From the NCBI GenBank assembly GCA_002394685.1, contig DGUP01000040.1, forward strand, positions 1 to 47,826: DNA of 47,826 nucleotides, read 5' to 3'. This DNA is from Treponema sp. UBA4307 (GTDB lineage Bacteria; Spirochaetota; Spirochaetia; Treponematales; Treponemataceae). Positions 7,684 to 15,414 of the stretch are shown one piece after another; the first letter of the stretch is position 1; the number at the start of each line of letters is the position of its first letter. The notes beneath the pieces are model-generated. The model saw only the letters and a list, made by a program, of their open reading frames with translations, was not told the origin of the DNA and searched no databases. The translations under genes were made by a program, and so were the position numbers.

Positions 7684-9245
7684 TGTTCGTAATTCATTTT
7701 ATATTCACGGGGTGAAAGCCCCGTGTTTTTTTTGAAGATATAACTGAAATAATGAGGATCAGAAAAACCGCATTCGTAAGCAATATCATACCCCTTCATA
7801 TCAGTTTCCCTCATAAGTCTTTTTGCATTTTCAATTCTCACTTCCGTAAGGTAACCAATAAAAGTTGTTTTACATTCCTGTGAAAAAATCGTACTGAAAT
7901 GATTAGGACTAAGGCAGACAGCCTCAGCAACAGAAGTTAAAGTTGTATTCTGGTCAGCGTAATGATCTTCTATATATTTTTTTGCCTTTAGAATTACATC
8001 CGCATATTTTCCACTCATTTTTGAATCACGATATTCAACAGCAAAATTAAGTACATATTCAAGAGTCCGGGTAAAATTCTCTTCATCCTTTACAGCATCA
8101 TCAATGAATTTTCTCTGAAGGATATCAGGTTTGACACTTTTAATATCTCCGCCGAAACTTTCCACAAGTTTTGACACACTAAAAATCATATCCACCAGAA
8201 GATAAGAAGCAATTACACTGAACAGTTCAGAATTCTTTTTTAAAAGAGACATTGAATCATCAATAATTGTCTGAATATCATTTTTCCCCGCATACTTTAA
8301 TTTGTCTACGAGAGGATCACTTTCGTTTATTTCAAAAGTGCTTTCCAGATCATCAGAATTAATAATCCTGTTTTCCCTGTTTGATTTTGTTGCGTCAAGA
8401 ATTTGTCTTGCATCAGAATAAGATTCTTTCAGCTGAGATAAATGTTCAACAGTTTTTCCAATGGCAGTCAGAACCTTGCATTTATCATTTTTGGTTGCAA
8501 TATGAGCAATACTTTCAGCTGTATGAAAAGTAACATCTTCCAGTTCTTCCTGAGAGCTGCCCTTAAAAATACAGACAAGAAGATTTGTATGATGAAAAAA
8601 AGATACTGCCTGGTCCCAGGATGCAGAATAAGAATTTAAAAGAGAGCGGGATTCCTGCAGAGCATCATTATCATCAGTTTCAATTTTGCTGATAAGAACC
8701 TTGTAGAAGCGGGAAATCAAATCTATTTCCAGTTCCTGACATTTCTGCATAACTGTAGACATATTTGCAGAACCGTGAACCAGATTATTAAGAAAGTCTT
8801 TTTTTACAAGAACTTCATTAGATTTTAATTCTTCCTTAAGTTTATAAATATCAGAAAGCTGTTTTCTTTCACTGGCAATCTGCTCAGCTGCCCTATTCAT
8901 GCTTTCCAGAAGTTCATCAGGAGTAAATGGTTTTAAAAGATAATCAACTATTCCAATTGAAATTGCTTTTTTTGCATAATCAAATTCATCATGCCCGGAC
9001 AGAATTATAATTTTAATCCAGGGCTGCTTGCGCTTAACGATTGAAGCCAGCTGAAGACCGTCCATAAAAGGCATTTTAATATCAGTAACAAGAATGTCAG
9101 GTTTAAGCTCACAAATCATGGAGAGAGCAATTTCTCCATCAGTAGCTTCACCTAAAAAAGAAAAACCGTTAGCTTCCCAGTCAATCTTAGACCGGATTCC
9201 ATCAAGTACAATTGATTCATCATCCACAACAAAAACTGAAGTCAT
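7680..9245 (-). CDS. YesN-type response regulator with AraC DNA-binding domain
   Basis: A 521-residue protein. Residues 1-120 are a receiver domain: 'VFVVDDE', phosphoacceptor Asp55 in 'ILVTDIKMPFMDG', and Lys in 'LKPFTPDEL'. The middle (about 130-410) is a poorly conserved linker typical of YesN regulators. The C-terminus (about 420-515) is an AraC double helix-turn-helix with 'SVAEAVCLSPNHFSTIFSQE' and 'IAYECGFSDPHYFSYIFKK'. The gene lies 16 nt after the sensor kinase and presumably receives its phosphate. Its likely target is the convergent importer operon and perhaps its own operon, by analogy with the xylose XylFII-LytS-YesN system of clostridia. Confidence 0.92.
   Translation of the reverse strand: MTSVFVVDDESIVLDGIRSKIDWEANGFSFLGEATDGEIALSMICELKPDILVTDIKMPFMDGLQLASIVKRKQPWIKIIILSGHDEFDYAKKAISIGIVDYLLKPFTPDELLESMNRAAEQIASERKQLSDIYKLKEELKSNEVLVKKDFLNNLVHGSANMSTVMQKCQELEIDLISRFYKVLISKIETDDNDALQESRSLLNSYSASWDQAVSFFHHTNLLVCIFKGSSQEELEDVTFHTAESIAHIATKNDKCKVLTAIGKTVEHLSQLKESYSDARQILDATKSNRENRIINSDDLESTFEINESDPLVDKLKYAGKNDIQTIIDDSMSLLKKNSELFSVIASYLLVDMIFSVSKLVESFGGDIKSVKPDILQRKFIDDAVKDEENFTRTLEYVLNFAVEYRDSKMSGKYADVILKAKKYIEDHYADQNTTLTSVAEAVCLSPNHFSTIFSQECKTTFIGYLTEVRIENAKRLMRETDMKGYDIAYECGFSDPHYFSYIFKKNTGLSPREYKMNYEH
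7706..7733 (+). terminator. Rho-independent terminator of the sugar importer operon, located inside the opposite regulator gene
   Basis: A perfect 7-bp GC-rich stem (cacgggg / ccccgtg) with loop tgaaag is followed by eight T, 22 bases beyond the permease stop. On the other strand the same bases encode the conserved AraC-family C-terminal segment 'KNTGLSPREY' of the response regulator. Confidence 0.9.
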
Positions 9246-9261
9246 ATTTTAATCTCTACTA

Positions 9262-10710
9262 TTATTCACCACTCTCCAGAGGATTACGGCATGTAAAAGT
9301 AACAAGACTGCCCTTTCCCTGTTCAGACTCTATTATAAGTCCACTTGTCTGATTTCCATAATATAATTTTAACTTTTTGTTTACATTGTAAAGTCCATAT
9401 ACAGAAGACAGTTTTTCAGAATCCAGATCACCGCTGGCAAGTTCATTGCGAACTTCTTCCAGCCTTTCCGGAGTAAAACCTGCACCGTTGTCTTCTACAG
9501 CAAAACGAATTGTTTTACGCTCTTCATCTGCAAAATCAACATTTACTTTAAGAACACCTCTGCCCCGTTTATTTTTTATTCCATGATAAATTGCATTTTC
9601 CACAAGAGGCTGAAGAACAAGTTTAATGATTTTTGCATCTAACAAATCTGGATTTGCTTCAATATTATAATTCAAAATATCAGCATAACGAATTTTCTGG
9701 ATTGTAAGATAATTCTTTATGTGTTCCAGTTCCTGACCGATTGTAATCCACTCATGGCCACGGCTTAAAGAGATACGGAGAAATTCTGAAAAAGCTTTTG
9801 TAATTTTAACAACTTCATCCGTTCTTTCTTCTTCTGCAAGCCAGACAATTGTATCAAAAGTATTGTATAAAAAATGAGGAGTAATTTGTGCCTGAAGAGC
9901 CTTTACTTCTGCCTTCTGGAAATTTTTCTGCTCCTCCATATTTTTCTTGATGAGCACATCTATCTGCTCCGTCATTGTATTCAGGTTTTCTGCAAGAGTA
10001 TCCAGTTCATCAACATGAGGAAGTTCAATACGGGCTGTTAAATCACCGTTGGCAACTTTTGTTGAAAGCCTTTCCATATCTTCAATAGGATTTTGAATTG
10101 CATTTGAAACCGTTACCAGACTGCGCAGGGATATAATTATAGAAGATAAAGTTATAATAATCTGAATGATTGTAAGTATAACTGATGCCCTTAAAAAAGA
10201 CTGGTTTGTTTCATCAGCAGATTCAATTTCGGCAACAATAAAATCCTGGATAATATCTGAGAAGAGAGCGGTGATTGTTCTGATTTCATCAAGGGTGGCT
10301 TCATTTTGAACAAAGGTACTGCCCCTTTTCATATCATCACTAAGTTTAACTATATTTCTGAGAAGAGTTGTTCCGGCCCTGGAAGCGACTTCGAGTTTTT
10401 CATGACTTTTACCGTTTTCTGTTCTTGCCAGCATTTCATTGATGCCGTTTGTAATTTCCTTCATTAAAACATACTGGTCACCAGAATCAAAATCCTTTTT
10501 GCCACAGATGATTTCCCAGAGTTCCATTGGAATTTCATCTCTGGCAATCCGGTTTATCCGGTTGGCCCGGCTTACATTTTGAATGACCAGATTGTATTTA
10601 AATGCGTGAACCTGAGAAACAATAATTGAATACACAGAAGGAATGAGCATTATTACGAGAAGAATTACATAAGAAAATTTCAGGGTGTGTTTCAGATTTC
10701 TATTTTTCAA
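9262..10710 (-). CDS. Sensor histidine kinase, YesM/LytS type (His_kinase + HATPase_c)
   Basis: A 482-residue inner-membrane kinase. TM1 is about 10-32, followed by a periplasmic region of about 140 residues, TM2 about 175-197, then HAMP ('NPIEDMERLSTKVANGDLTARI') at about 195-250. The His_kinase motif 'QAQITPHFLYNTFD' carries phospho-His279. The ATPase N-box is 'LVLQPLVENAIYHGI' (Asn372), with a G-box 'EDNGAGF'. It is flanked by a sugar-binding protein gene (39 nt upstream) and the response regulator (16 nt downstream). The order binding protein-kinase-regulator is that of known three-component sugar sensors, so the periplasmic part probably docks the binding protein. Confidence 0.92.
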   Translation of the reverse strand: MKNRNLKHTLKFSYVILLVIMLIPSVYSIIVSQVHAFKYNLVIQNVSRANRINRIARDEIPMELWEIICGKKDFDSGDQYVLMKEITNGINEMLARTENGKSHEKLEVASRAGTTLLRNIVKLSDDMKRGSTFVQNEATLDEIRTITALFSDIIQDFIVAEIESADETNQSFLRASVILTIIQIIITLSSIIISLRSLVTVSNAIQNPIEDMERLSTKVANGDLTARIELPHVDELDTLAENLNTMTEQIDVLIKKNMEEQKNFQKAEVKALQAQITPHFLYNTFDTIVWLAEEERTDEVVKITKAFSEFLRISLSRGHEWITIGQELEHIKNYLTIQKIRYADILNYNIEANPDLLDAKIIKLVLQPLVENAIYHGIKNKRGRGVLKVNVDFADEERKTIRFAVEDNGAGFTPERLEEVRNELASGDLDSEKLSSVYGLYNVNKKLKLYYGNQTSGLIIESEQGKGSLVTFTCRNPLESGE

Positions 10711-10749
10711 AAGAAGACCTCACAAAGAATGCTGGAATCAGAATAGATA

Positions 10750-11787
10750 TTAATAGCCCCTCGGTTTGTATTCAGAAAAATCATCCTTCTCTGTAAAAAC
10801 CTTTTCTTCAATATAAGTTACTCTGGGAATAGGACGACCTTCAGCAATCAGTCTGACCAGTTTCATAAGGACCGGACCAAGATTTGGATTACATTCCACT
10901 ACACAGTTAAGTTTTCCCTGAGTAAGTGCGTCTATTGATTTCTGCTCTGCATCTATGCTGATTATAACAGTTTTGTCCGTAGTAATTCCGTAAGTTTCAA
11001 GTGTATCCAGCAGACCAAGGGTCATTGAATCATTGTGGGAATAAATTACATCGATTTTCTGGCCCTCATAATAAAGGGAATCCTTGCTGAAAATTCCCAT
11101 GTCCATTGCCTTTTGAATTAAGTCCTGTGTAATTTCTTTTCCCCGGGAACGAAGGAAATCTCCGTTTTCAGAACCAATAATTTTAAAGCGGGAATCATTT
11201 TCTATAATTTCGCGAAAACCTTTGGCCCTTTCCCTTACAACAGAAGAATTCTCCGTGCCGGAAAATTCCATAATGTTAACTGAATCTTTATCTGTAAATT
11301 TTTCCAGCATGAACCGGGCAGCATTCCGGCCTTCTTCCAGACCGTTTTCACCAAGGAAACCTGCATAGAGGGAAGGATCCGCGTTAATCTGTCTGTCAAC
11401 CAGAATCACAGGAATTCCAGCCTCCTTTGCTTCCTTGAGCACATTGTCCCATCCATCTTCAACGATAGGAACAAAGGCAATTACATCCACCTGATACACA
11501 ATAAAGGAACGGATAGCCTTAAGCTGGTTTTCCTGCTTCTGCTGGGCATCATCAAAAATGATCTGAATATTATTTTCTTCAGCAGCTTCGTAAATTGACT
11601 GAGTGTTACGGCTTCTCCAGGCGCTTTCTGATCCAATTTGAGAAAAGCCTAAAATGAGTTTTTCAGATTTAACCGGAATAAAAGCACTTTCTCCGCCGGC
11701 CGAATAAGTTTTCTTACTGCAGCCGGTAAAAAAAACGGCAAGGAGTGTTTGAAAAATACAAATAACTTTTATAATTCTTACATTCAT
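10750..11787 (-). CDS. YtfQ-like sugar-binding lipoprotein, probable sensory partner of the kinase
   Basis: A 345-residue protein. ATG 11787 gives a short lipoprotein signal ending 'FFTGC'. An in-frame ATG at 11859 would add 24 non-signal residues and overlap the upstream gene, so I reject it. The mature part closely follows E. coli YtfQ: 'LGFSQIGSESAWRSRNTQSI', 'QQKQENQLKAIRSF', 'GWDNVLKEAKEAGIPVILVDRQI', 'SGDFLRSRGKE'-like 'NGDFLRSRGKE', and an 'RGY' ending like YtfQ's 'MGY'. Its place directly upstream of kinase and regulator suggests it presents sugar to the kinase (as XylFII does) rather than feeding the importer, which has its own binding protein. No SD precedes the ATG; a near-consensus promoter ends 10 nt before it. 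Confidence 0.88.
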   Translation of the reverse strand: MNVRIIKVICIFQTLLAVFFTGCSKKTYSAGGESAFIPVKSEKLILGFSQIGSESAWRSRNTQSIYEAAEENNIQIIFDDAQQKQENQLKAIRSFIVYQVDVIAFVPIVEDGWDNVLKEAKEAGIPVILVDRQINADPSLYAGFLGENGLEEGRNAARFMLEKFTDKDSVNIMEFSGTENSSVVRERAKGFREIIENDSRFKIIGSENGDFLRSRGKEITQDLIQKAMDMGIFSKDSLYYEGQKIDVIYSHNDSMTLGLLDTLETYGITTDKTVIISIDAEQKSIDALTQGKLNCVVECNPNLGPVLMKLVRLIAEGRPIPRVTYIEEKVFTEKDDFSEYKPRGY

Positions 11788-11797
11788 TTGAAATATA

Positions 11798-11826
11798 ATT
11801 TTACGGGCGAAGAAGGTAATTGTCAA
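11798..11826 (-). promoter_or_regulatory. Sigma70-type promoter of the sensor operon, very short leader
   Basis: On the minus strand TTGACA (11826-11821) is separated by exactly 17 nt from TAAAAT (11803-11798), and ATG 11787 follows 10 nt after the -10. Transcription would start about 3-5 nt before the ATG, so the mRNA would be leaderless or nearly so. The -35 lies just downstream of the LamG-gene stop. Confidence 0.7.
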
Positions 11827-11830
11827 ATAA

Positions 11831-13333
11831 TCACCTGCTCCGTTTAAGAGGGCGGGCATATACTTCGCTGGAAAGAATTCCCATTATCCTTTTATCCATT
11901 CGTGAATAGGAAGCAACTGCAAAATAATAGATTTTACCATTCTGCAAGCCGGTAAGTGTAATTGAATTTACATTTCCCACATCAATTGGTGAAGCACCTT
12001 CAAATGCATCAGAACTTAAATATTCACCTGGACGCTCTCCGTAGAAAAGATAATATCCCCCTGCCGTATCATCAACAGAATACTGCCAGCTGAGAGTCAC
12101 CTGACCGTCTCCCGGAACAGCAGTTAAAACAAATGGAGGAAGAGGATCCGGCACCGGTGAATAACTGATCCGGATTTCACTTACGGAAGGACTGCTTTTT
12201 CCTCCACCATCAGGATAAAGATCAACTGCAAGCTGAAAATACAAACCTGAAACATCTGTAATCTTACTGTGATTTTCTACAGGAATCCATTCAGGGTAAG
12301 TATCAGTCCAGTTATAATAGTTGTCCCCGCTTCTTACGTAGAACATTATGTCTGTCTGAGCCGGCTGGTTAATTACGGCATCCAGTTTGTCCATTGAAGC
12401 CCCTGTAGAAATCAGAATAGGTTCGGTAACAAATCGGCCACCATTTTTCCTATAAGTATCATAACGGAGATCAAGGGCAGACTGATTTACATTTGTTCTG
12501 TTGATTCTGAAGTCGTCAATATAGCCTGTATAATTTGGACAGATTTCAATATCCGCCTTAACGCCCAGTTCGGAAGGAAGAACTGAACCTCCCCTTTCGC
12601 GACCGTTGCTTGTAATATAGCGTAGATCCTGAAGAAGACCATCAATTCTATATTCCAGGAGACCGCTTTCTTCATCGTAAGTCAGGGAATGATGAGACCA
12701 CTTGTTGGGAATAATTGACTTTGAACTTTTTAAAGTGATTACGCCCCGGTTTTCTGTGTAACCTGCAAAAATATTTGTAAACTCAAACTGAGTATAACTG
12801 TTAACAAATGAAACCGTTATCATCTGATACAGAGGATAGTTCGCAATTGTTTTGGAAGAGCGCCATGAAAAAATAGTTTCACCGCTTTCTGCAACAGAAG
12901 GATTAATCCAGAATTCCATTACAAAGGAACCAGTCATTCCGGTTGTGCCAAAGAGGGAACCTGTTTTTGGAGAAAGTCTTAAGCCTCCGTTTCCCTTACT
13001 TAAAGCAGCCCCTTTTCCCATTACAGATTTTGATGATGGTACAAGATTATTTTTCTGGATTGAATAATTACCGCTTCTGTCTGCAAAAGAAGAAGTTTCA
13101 AAATCAATCAGCAGGTCTGTTTCTTTTTCCAGTCCCCGGTTGTTGGTGTCCAGCTGAAGGCAGTCCCATCCGTAGCGGCCGGTTCCCGTAACCACACCAT
13201 CCATCTTTTCCATTTTAGGCCAGCCTTCTTTTCCTCCAAGAACCAGTGTCTTCTGCTGACCAAAAGCTGAAGAAAGTGAAACAAGTGACAATAGACAAAA
13301 AGTAATCAAAAAATGTATTCTTCTAATATGCAT
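11831..13333 (-). CDS. Secreted LamG-like/fibronectin type III protein
   Basis: A 500-residue protein starting at ATG 13333 with a clear signal peptide ('MHIRRIHFLITF...SLSSAFGQQ'). AAGGA lies 10 nt before this ATG, whereas the in-frame ATGs at 13354/13351 lack this context. Residues about 60-280 resemble a LamG/concanavalin-like lectin fold ('GMTGSFVMEFWINPS', 'PNKWSHHSLTYDEESGLLEYRIDG', 'YTGYIDDFRI'). About 400-490 is a fibronectin type III domain ('PFVLTAVPGDGQVTLSWQYS', 'SITLTGLQNGKIYYFAVASYS'). It is probably periplasmic or surface-exposed and may bind glycans. It is the first gene upstream of the sensor trio on the same strand, so a role in presenting or sensing polysaccharide is possible but not shown. 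Its start codon overlaps that of the divergent uvrC. Confidence 0.8.
   Translation of the reverse strand: MHIRRIHFLITFCLLSLVSLSSAFGQQKTLVLGGKEGWPKMEKMDGVVTGTGRYGWDCLQLDTNNRGLEKETDLLIDFETSSFADRSGNYSIQKNNLVPSSKSVMGKGAALSKGNGGLRLSPKTGSLFGTTGMTGSFVMEFWINPSVAESGETIFSWRSSKTIANYPLYQMITVSFVNSYTQFEFTNIFAGYTENRGVITLKSSKSIIPNKWSHHSLTYDEESGLLEYRIDGLLQDLRYITSNGRERGGSVLPSELGVKADIEICPNYTGYIDDFRINRTNVNQSALDLRYDTYRKNGGRFVTEPILISTGASMDKLDAVINQPAQTDIMFYVRSGDNYYNWTDTYPEWIPVENHSKITDVSGLYFQLAVDLYPDGGGKSSPSVSEIRISYSPVPDPLPPFVLTAVPGDGQVTLSWQYSVDDTAGGYYLFYGERPGEYLSSDAFEGASPIDVGNVNSITLTGLQNGKIYYFAVASYSRMDKRIMGILSSEVYARPLKRSR
13292..13321 (+). promoter_or_regulatory. Possible uvrC promoter inside the divergent LamG gene
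   Basis: TAGACA (13292-13297), an 18-nt spacer and TATTCT (13316-13321) precede uvrC ATG 13328 by 6 nt. The -10 matches the consensus at only four of six positions. There is no SD before either candidate uvrC start, which fits a leaderless start. Confidence 0.4.
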
Positions 13334-15295
13334 ACCCGAGAAATCCTTCATCAAACTGCATTAAAAGCCCCGCAGCAAAGCGGAGTCTATTTGTGGCACA
13401 ACGAAGCTGGAACCGTAATTTATGTTGGCAAAGCAAAAAATCTCAAGTCCCGCCTCTGCTCTTATTTTAGTGGAACAAAGGACATCAAGACAAGGTTACT
13501 GATTCACTCTGCCGTTTCCATCGAATATATTACCACAAACAATGAATACGAAGCCTTTCTCCTTGAAAATAATTTAATCAAGAAGTATACACCCCGCTAT
13601 AACATTAACTTAAAGGACGGCAAATCTTATCCTGTTCTCCGGATTACGGGAGACAAATATCCCCGGATTTTTAAAACGAGAAACGTGATTCAGGACGGTT
13701 CAAAATATTTTGGTCCCTTTCCTGATGCCGCTGCCCTGGATACATTCATAGAAACTCTTTACGAAATCTATCCTCTGAGACATTGCAAGAACTTTCACGA
13801 AAATGGTTCCCCATGTCTCTATTACCACATAGGCAGGTGTCTGGCTCCCTGTTCAAAGAAAGTAGAAAAAGCTGCCTATAATGAATTTATCGATGAAATA
13901 TGCCTGCTTCTTGAAGGAAAAGGTGGAGATTCCCACAGCAGGATAGAAGTGGAAATGAAGAAAGCGGCCTCTGAACTGAATTTTGAAAAGGCGGCCCGCT
14001 TAAGGGATGGACTCAAGGCTTTATCCGTGCTGCAAAATCAAAATATTGTTGAAGGATTTGGAGGAGATGACAGGGATTATATAGCCTCCTGGAGGGAAGG
14101 TGAACTCATCAGTTTTACAGTTTTAAAAATGCGTGAAGGAAAGCTTATGGGAAGGGATAATTTCCGGACTCAGTCACTGAATGAAGACAATGAAATTCTT
14201 GGGGAATTCATGAGTGCCTATTACACCGATAAAGAATCAATTCCCCCACACATTTATGTAAAAGACCCGGACGGCATGGAAATAATGAAACAGTGGTTTG
14301 CTGAAGCATATGAATCACAGACAGAAATTACCGCTGTAACAGATGGAATGGCAAAAGCAAGCCTACACAAAGCCTGCATTAATATGGCTGAAGAAAATGC
14401 CCGGGAAGACATAATCCGCCGCATGAGGGAAAGAGGAGACTACCCTGCAATGGAAGAACTGAAACAGGTTCTTGGGCTGGAAAAACTGCCTGAACGAATT
14501 GAAGGCTTTGATATTGCCCATATTGGTGGAAAGTTCCCGGTGGCTTCCCTCATTTCTTTCTATAAAGGTAATCCGGATAAAAAGAATTACCGCTATTTCC
14601 GCCTGAAAACCACAGACGGATACATTGACGATTTTCAGTCCATGCGTGAAGCAACAACCCGCCGCTATTCCCGCTTAATCAACGAAGGAAAGGAACTGCC
14701 GGACCTGCTGCTCATAGATGGTGGTATAGGCCAGGTTAATGCAGTTGATGAAGTTTTAAAATCTCTTGGGGTATCAATTCCAATTGCAGGACTTGCAAAA
14801 AGGGATGAAGAAATCTGGAGACCATATGCAAAGGAACCGGTCTGTCTGCCAAAACGTTCAGACGGTTTAAGACTGCTGCAGAGAGTCCGGGATGAAACCC
14901 ACCGCTTTGCAACCAGCCGTAACCAGGAACTGCGCACAAAGGAAAATACAGTTTCTCCTTTCATTAAGCTCCCAAATGTAGGTCCGGCCAAAGACAAACT
15001 GCTGATGAAAAAGTACGGTACCCTTCAGGCCCTTGCCTCTGCCCCGGAATCTGAAATCGCCCAGCTTCTCCACCTGAAAGGAGACAAAGCTTCGGAACTG
15101 CTTATTACAGCCCGGGCTCTTTACGCCAGACAGAAAGACAGGCAGGAAGAAGAAATGCTTTCTCTTGATGCAGCGGGAACTACAAAAGAAAAAGCCCGTC
15201 AGTACAAAATGGATCAGGATCTGGCAGCAGCAGCCCTTGCCGTTGCAGAGGATGAAGAAATCACCCTTCCGGATGGCGACCTTGATGAAGAATAG
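13328..15295 (+). CDS. uvrC: Excinuclease ABC subunit C
   Basis: UvrC makes both incisions around DNA lesions after UvrAB recognition. The 655-residue protein has the N-terminal GIY-YIG nuclease ('SGVYLWHNEAGTVIYVGKAK'), the Cys-rich segment 'PCLYYHIGRCLAPC', a UVR motif ('MKKAASELNFEKAARLRDGL'), the RNase H-like second nuclease ('EGFDIAHIGGKFPVAS', 'LLLIDGGIGQVNAV') and C-terminal helix-hairpin-helix ('KLPNVGPAKDKLLMKKYG'). ATG 13328 places GVY at residue 19, as in E. coli; an upstream in-frame ATG at 13313 would add five residues. Neither has an SD. The gene overlaps the divergent LamG gene at its 5' end and has no neighbour of related function. Confidence 0.96.
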   Translation: MHTREILHQTALKAPQQSGVYLWHNEAGTVIYVGKAKNLKSRLCSYFSGTKDIKTRLLIHSAVSIEYITTNNEYEAFLLENNLIKKYTPRYNINLKDGKSYPVLRITGDKYPRIFKTRNVIQDGSKYFGPFPDAAALDTFIETLYEIYPLRHCKNFHENGSPCLYYHIGRCLAPCSKKVEKAAYNEFIDEICLLLEGKGGDSHSRIEVEMKKAASELNFEKAARLRDGLKALSVLQNQNIVEGFGGDDRDYIASWREGELISFTVLKMREGKLMGRDNFRTQSLNEDNEILGEFMSAYYTDKESIPPHIYVKDPDGMEIMKQWFAEAYESQTEITAVTDGMAKASLHKACINMAEENAREDIIRRMRERGDYPAMEELKQVLGLEKLPERIEGFDIAHIGGKFPVASLISFYKGNPDKKNYRYFRLKTTDGYIDDFQSMREATTRRYSRLINEGKELPDLLLIDGGIGQVNAVDEVLKSLGVSIPIAGLAKRDEEIWRPYAKEPVCLPKRSDGLRLLQRVRDETHRFATSRNQELRTKENTVSPFIKLPNVGPAKDKLLMKKYGTLQALASAPESEIAQLLHLKGDKASELLITARALYARQKDRQEEEMLSLDAAGTTKEKARQYKMDQDLAAAALAVAEDEEITLPDGDLDEE

Positions 15296-15414
15296 ATTCT
15301 TATAGAAAAAGAATTAAGGCACACTTAACCGAAAAAAAAGCACCCTAACGAAAATTATAGGAATTGTTTTATCCTCAAATCAAAATAATAATCTATAAAG
15401 AGGTTAAAACGATT

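Noticed and set aside
11785..11859. Start of the sensor binding protein at 11859
   Set aside because: The 24 extra residues are not signal-like, overlap the LamG gene and contain the promoter; ATG 11787 gives a normal lipoprotein signal.
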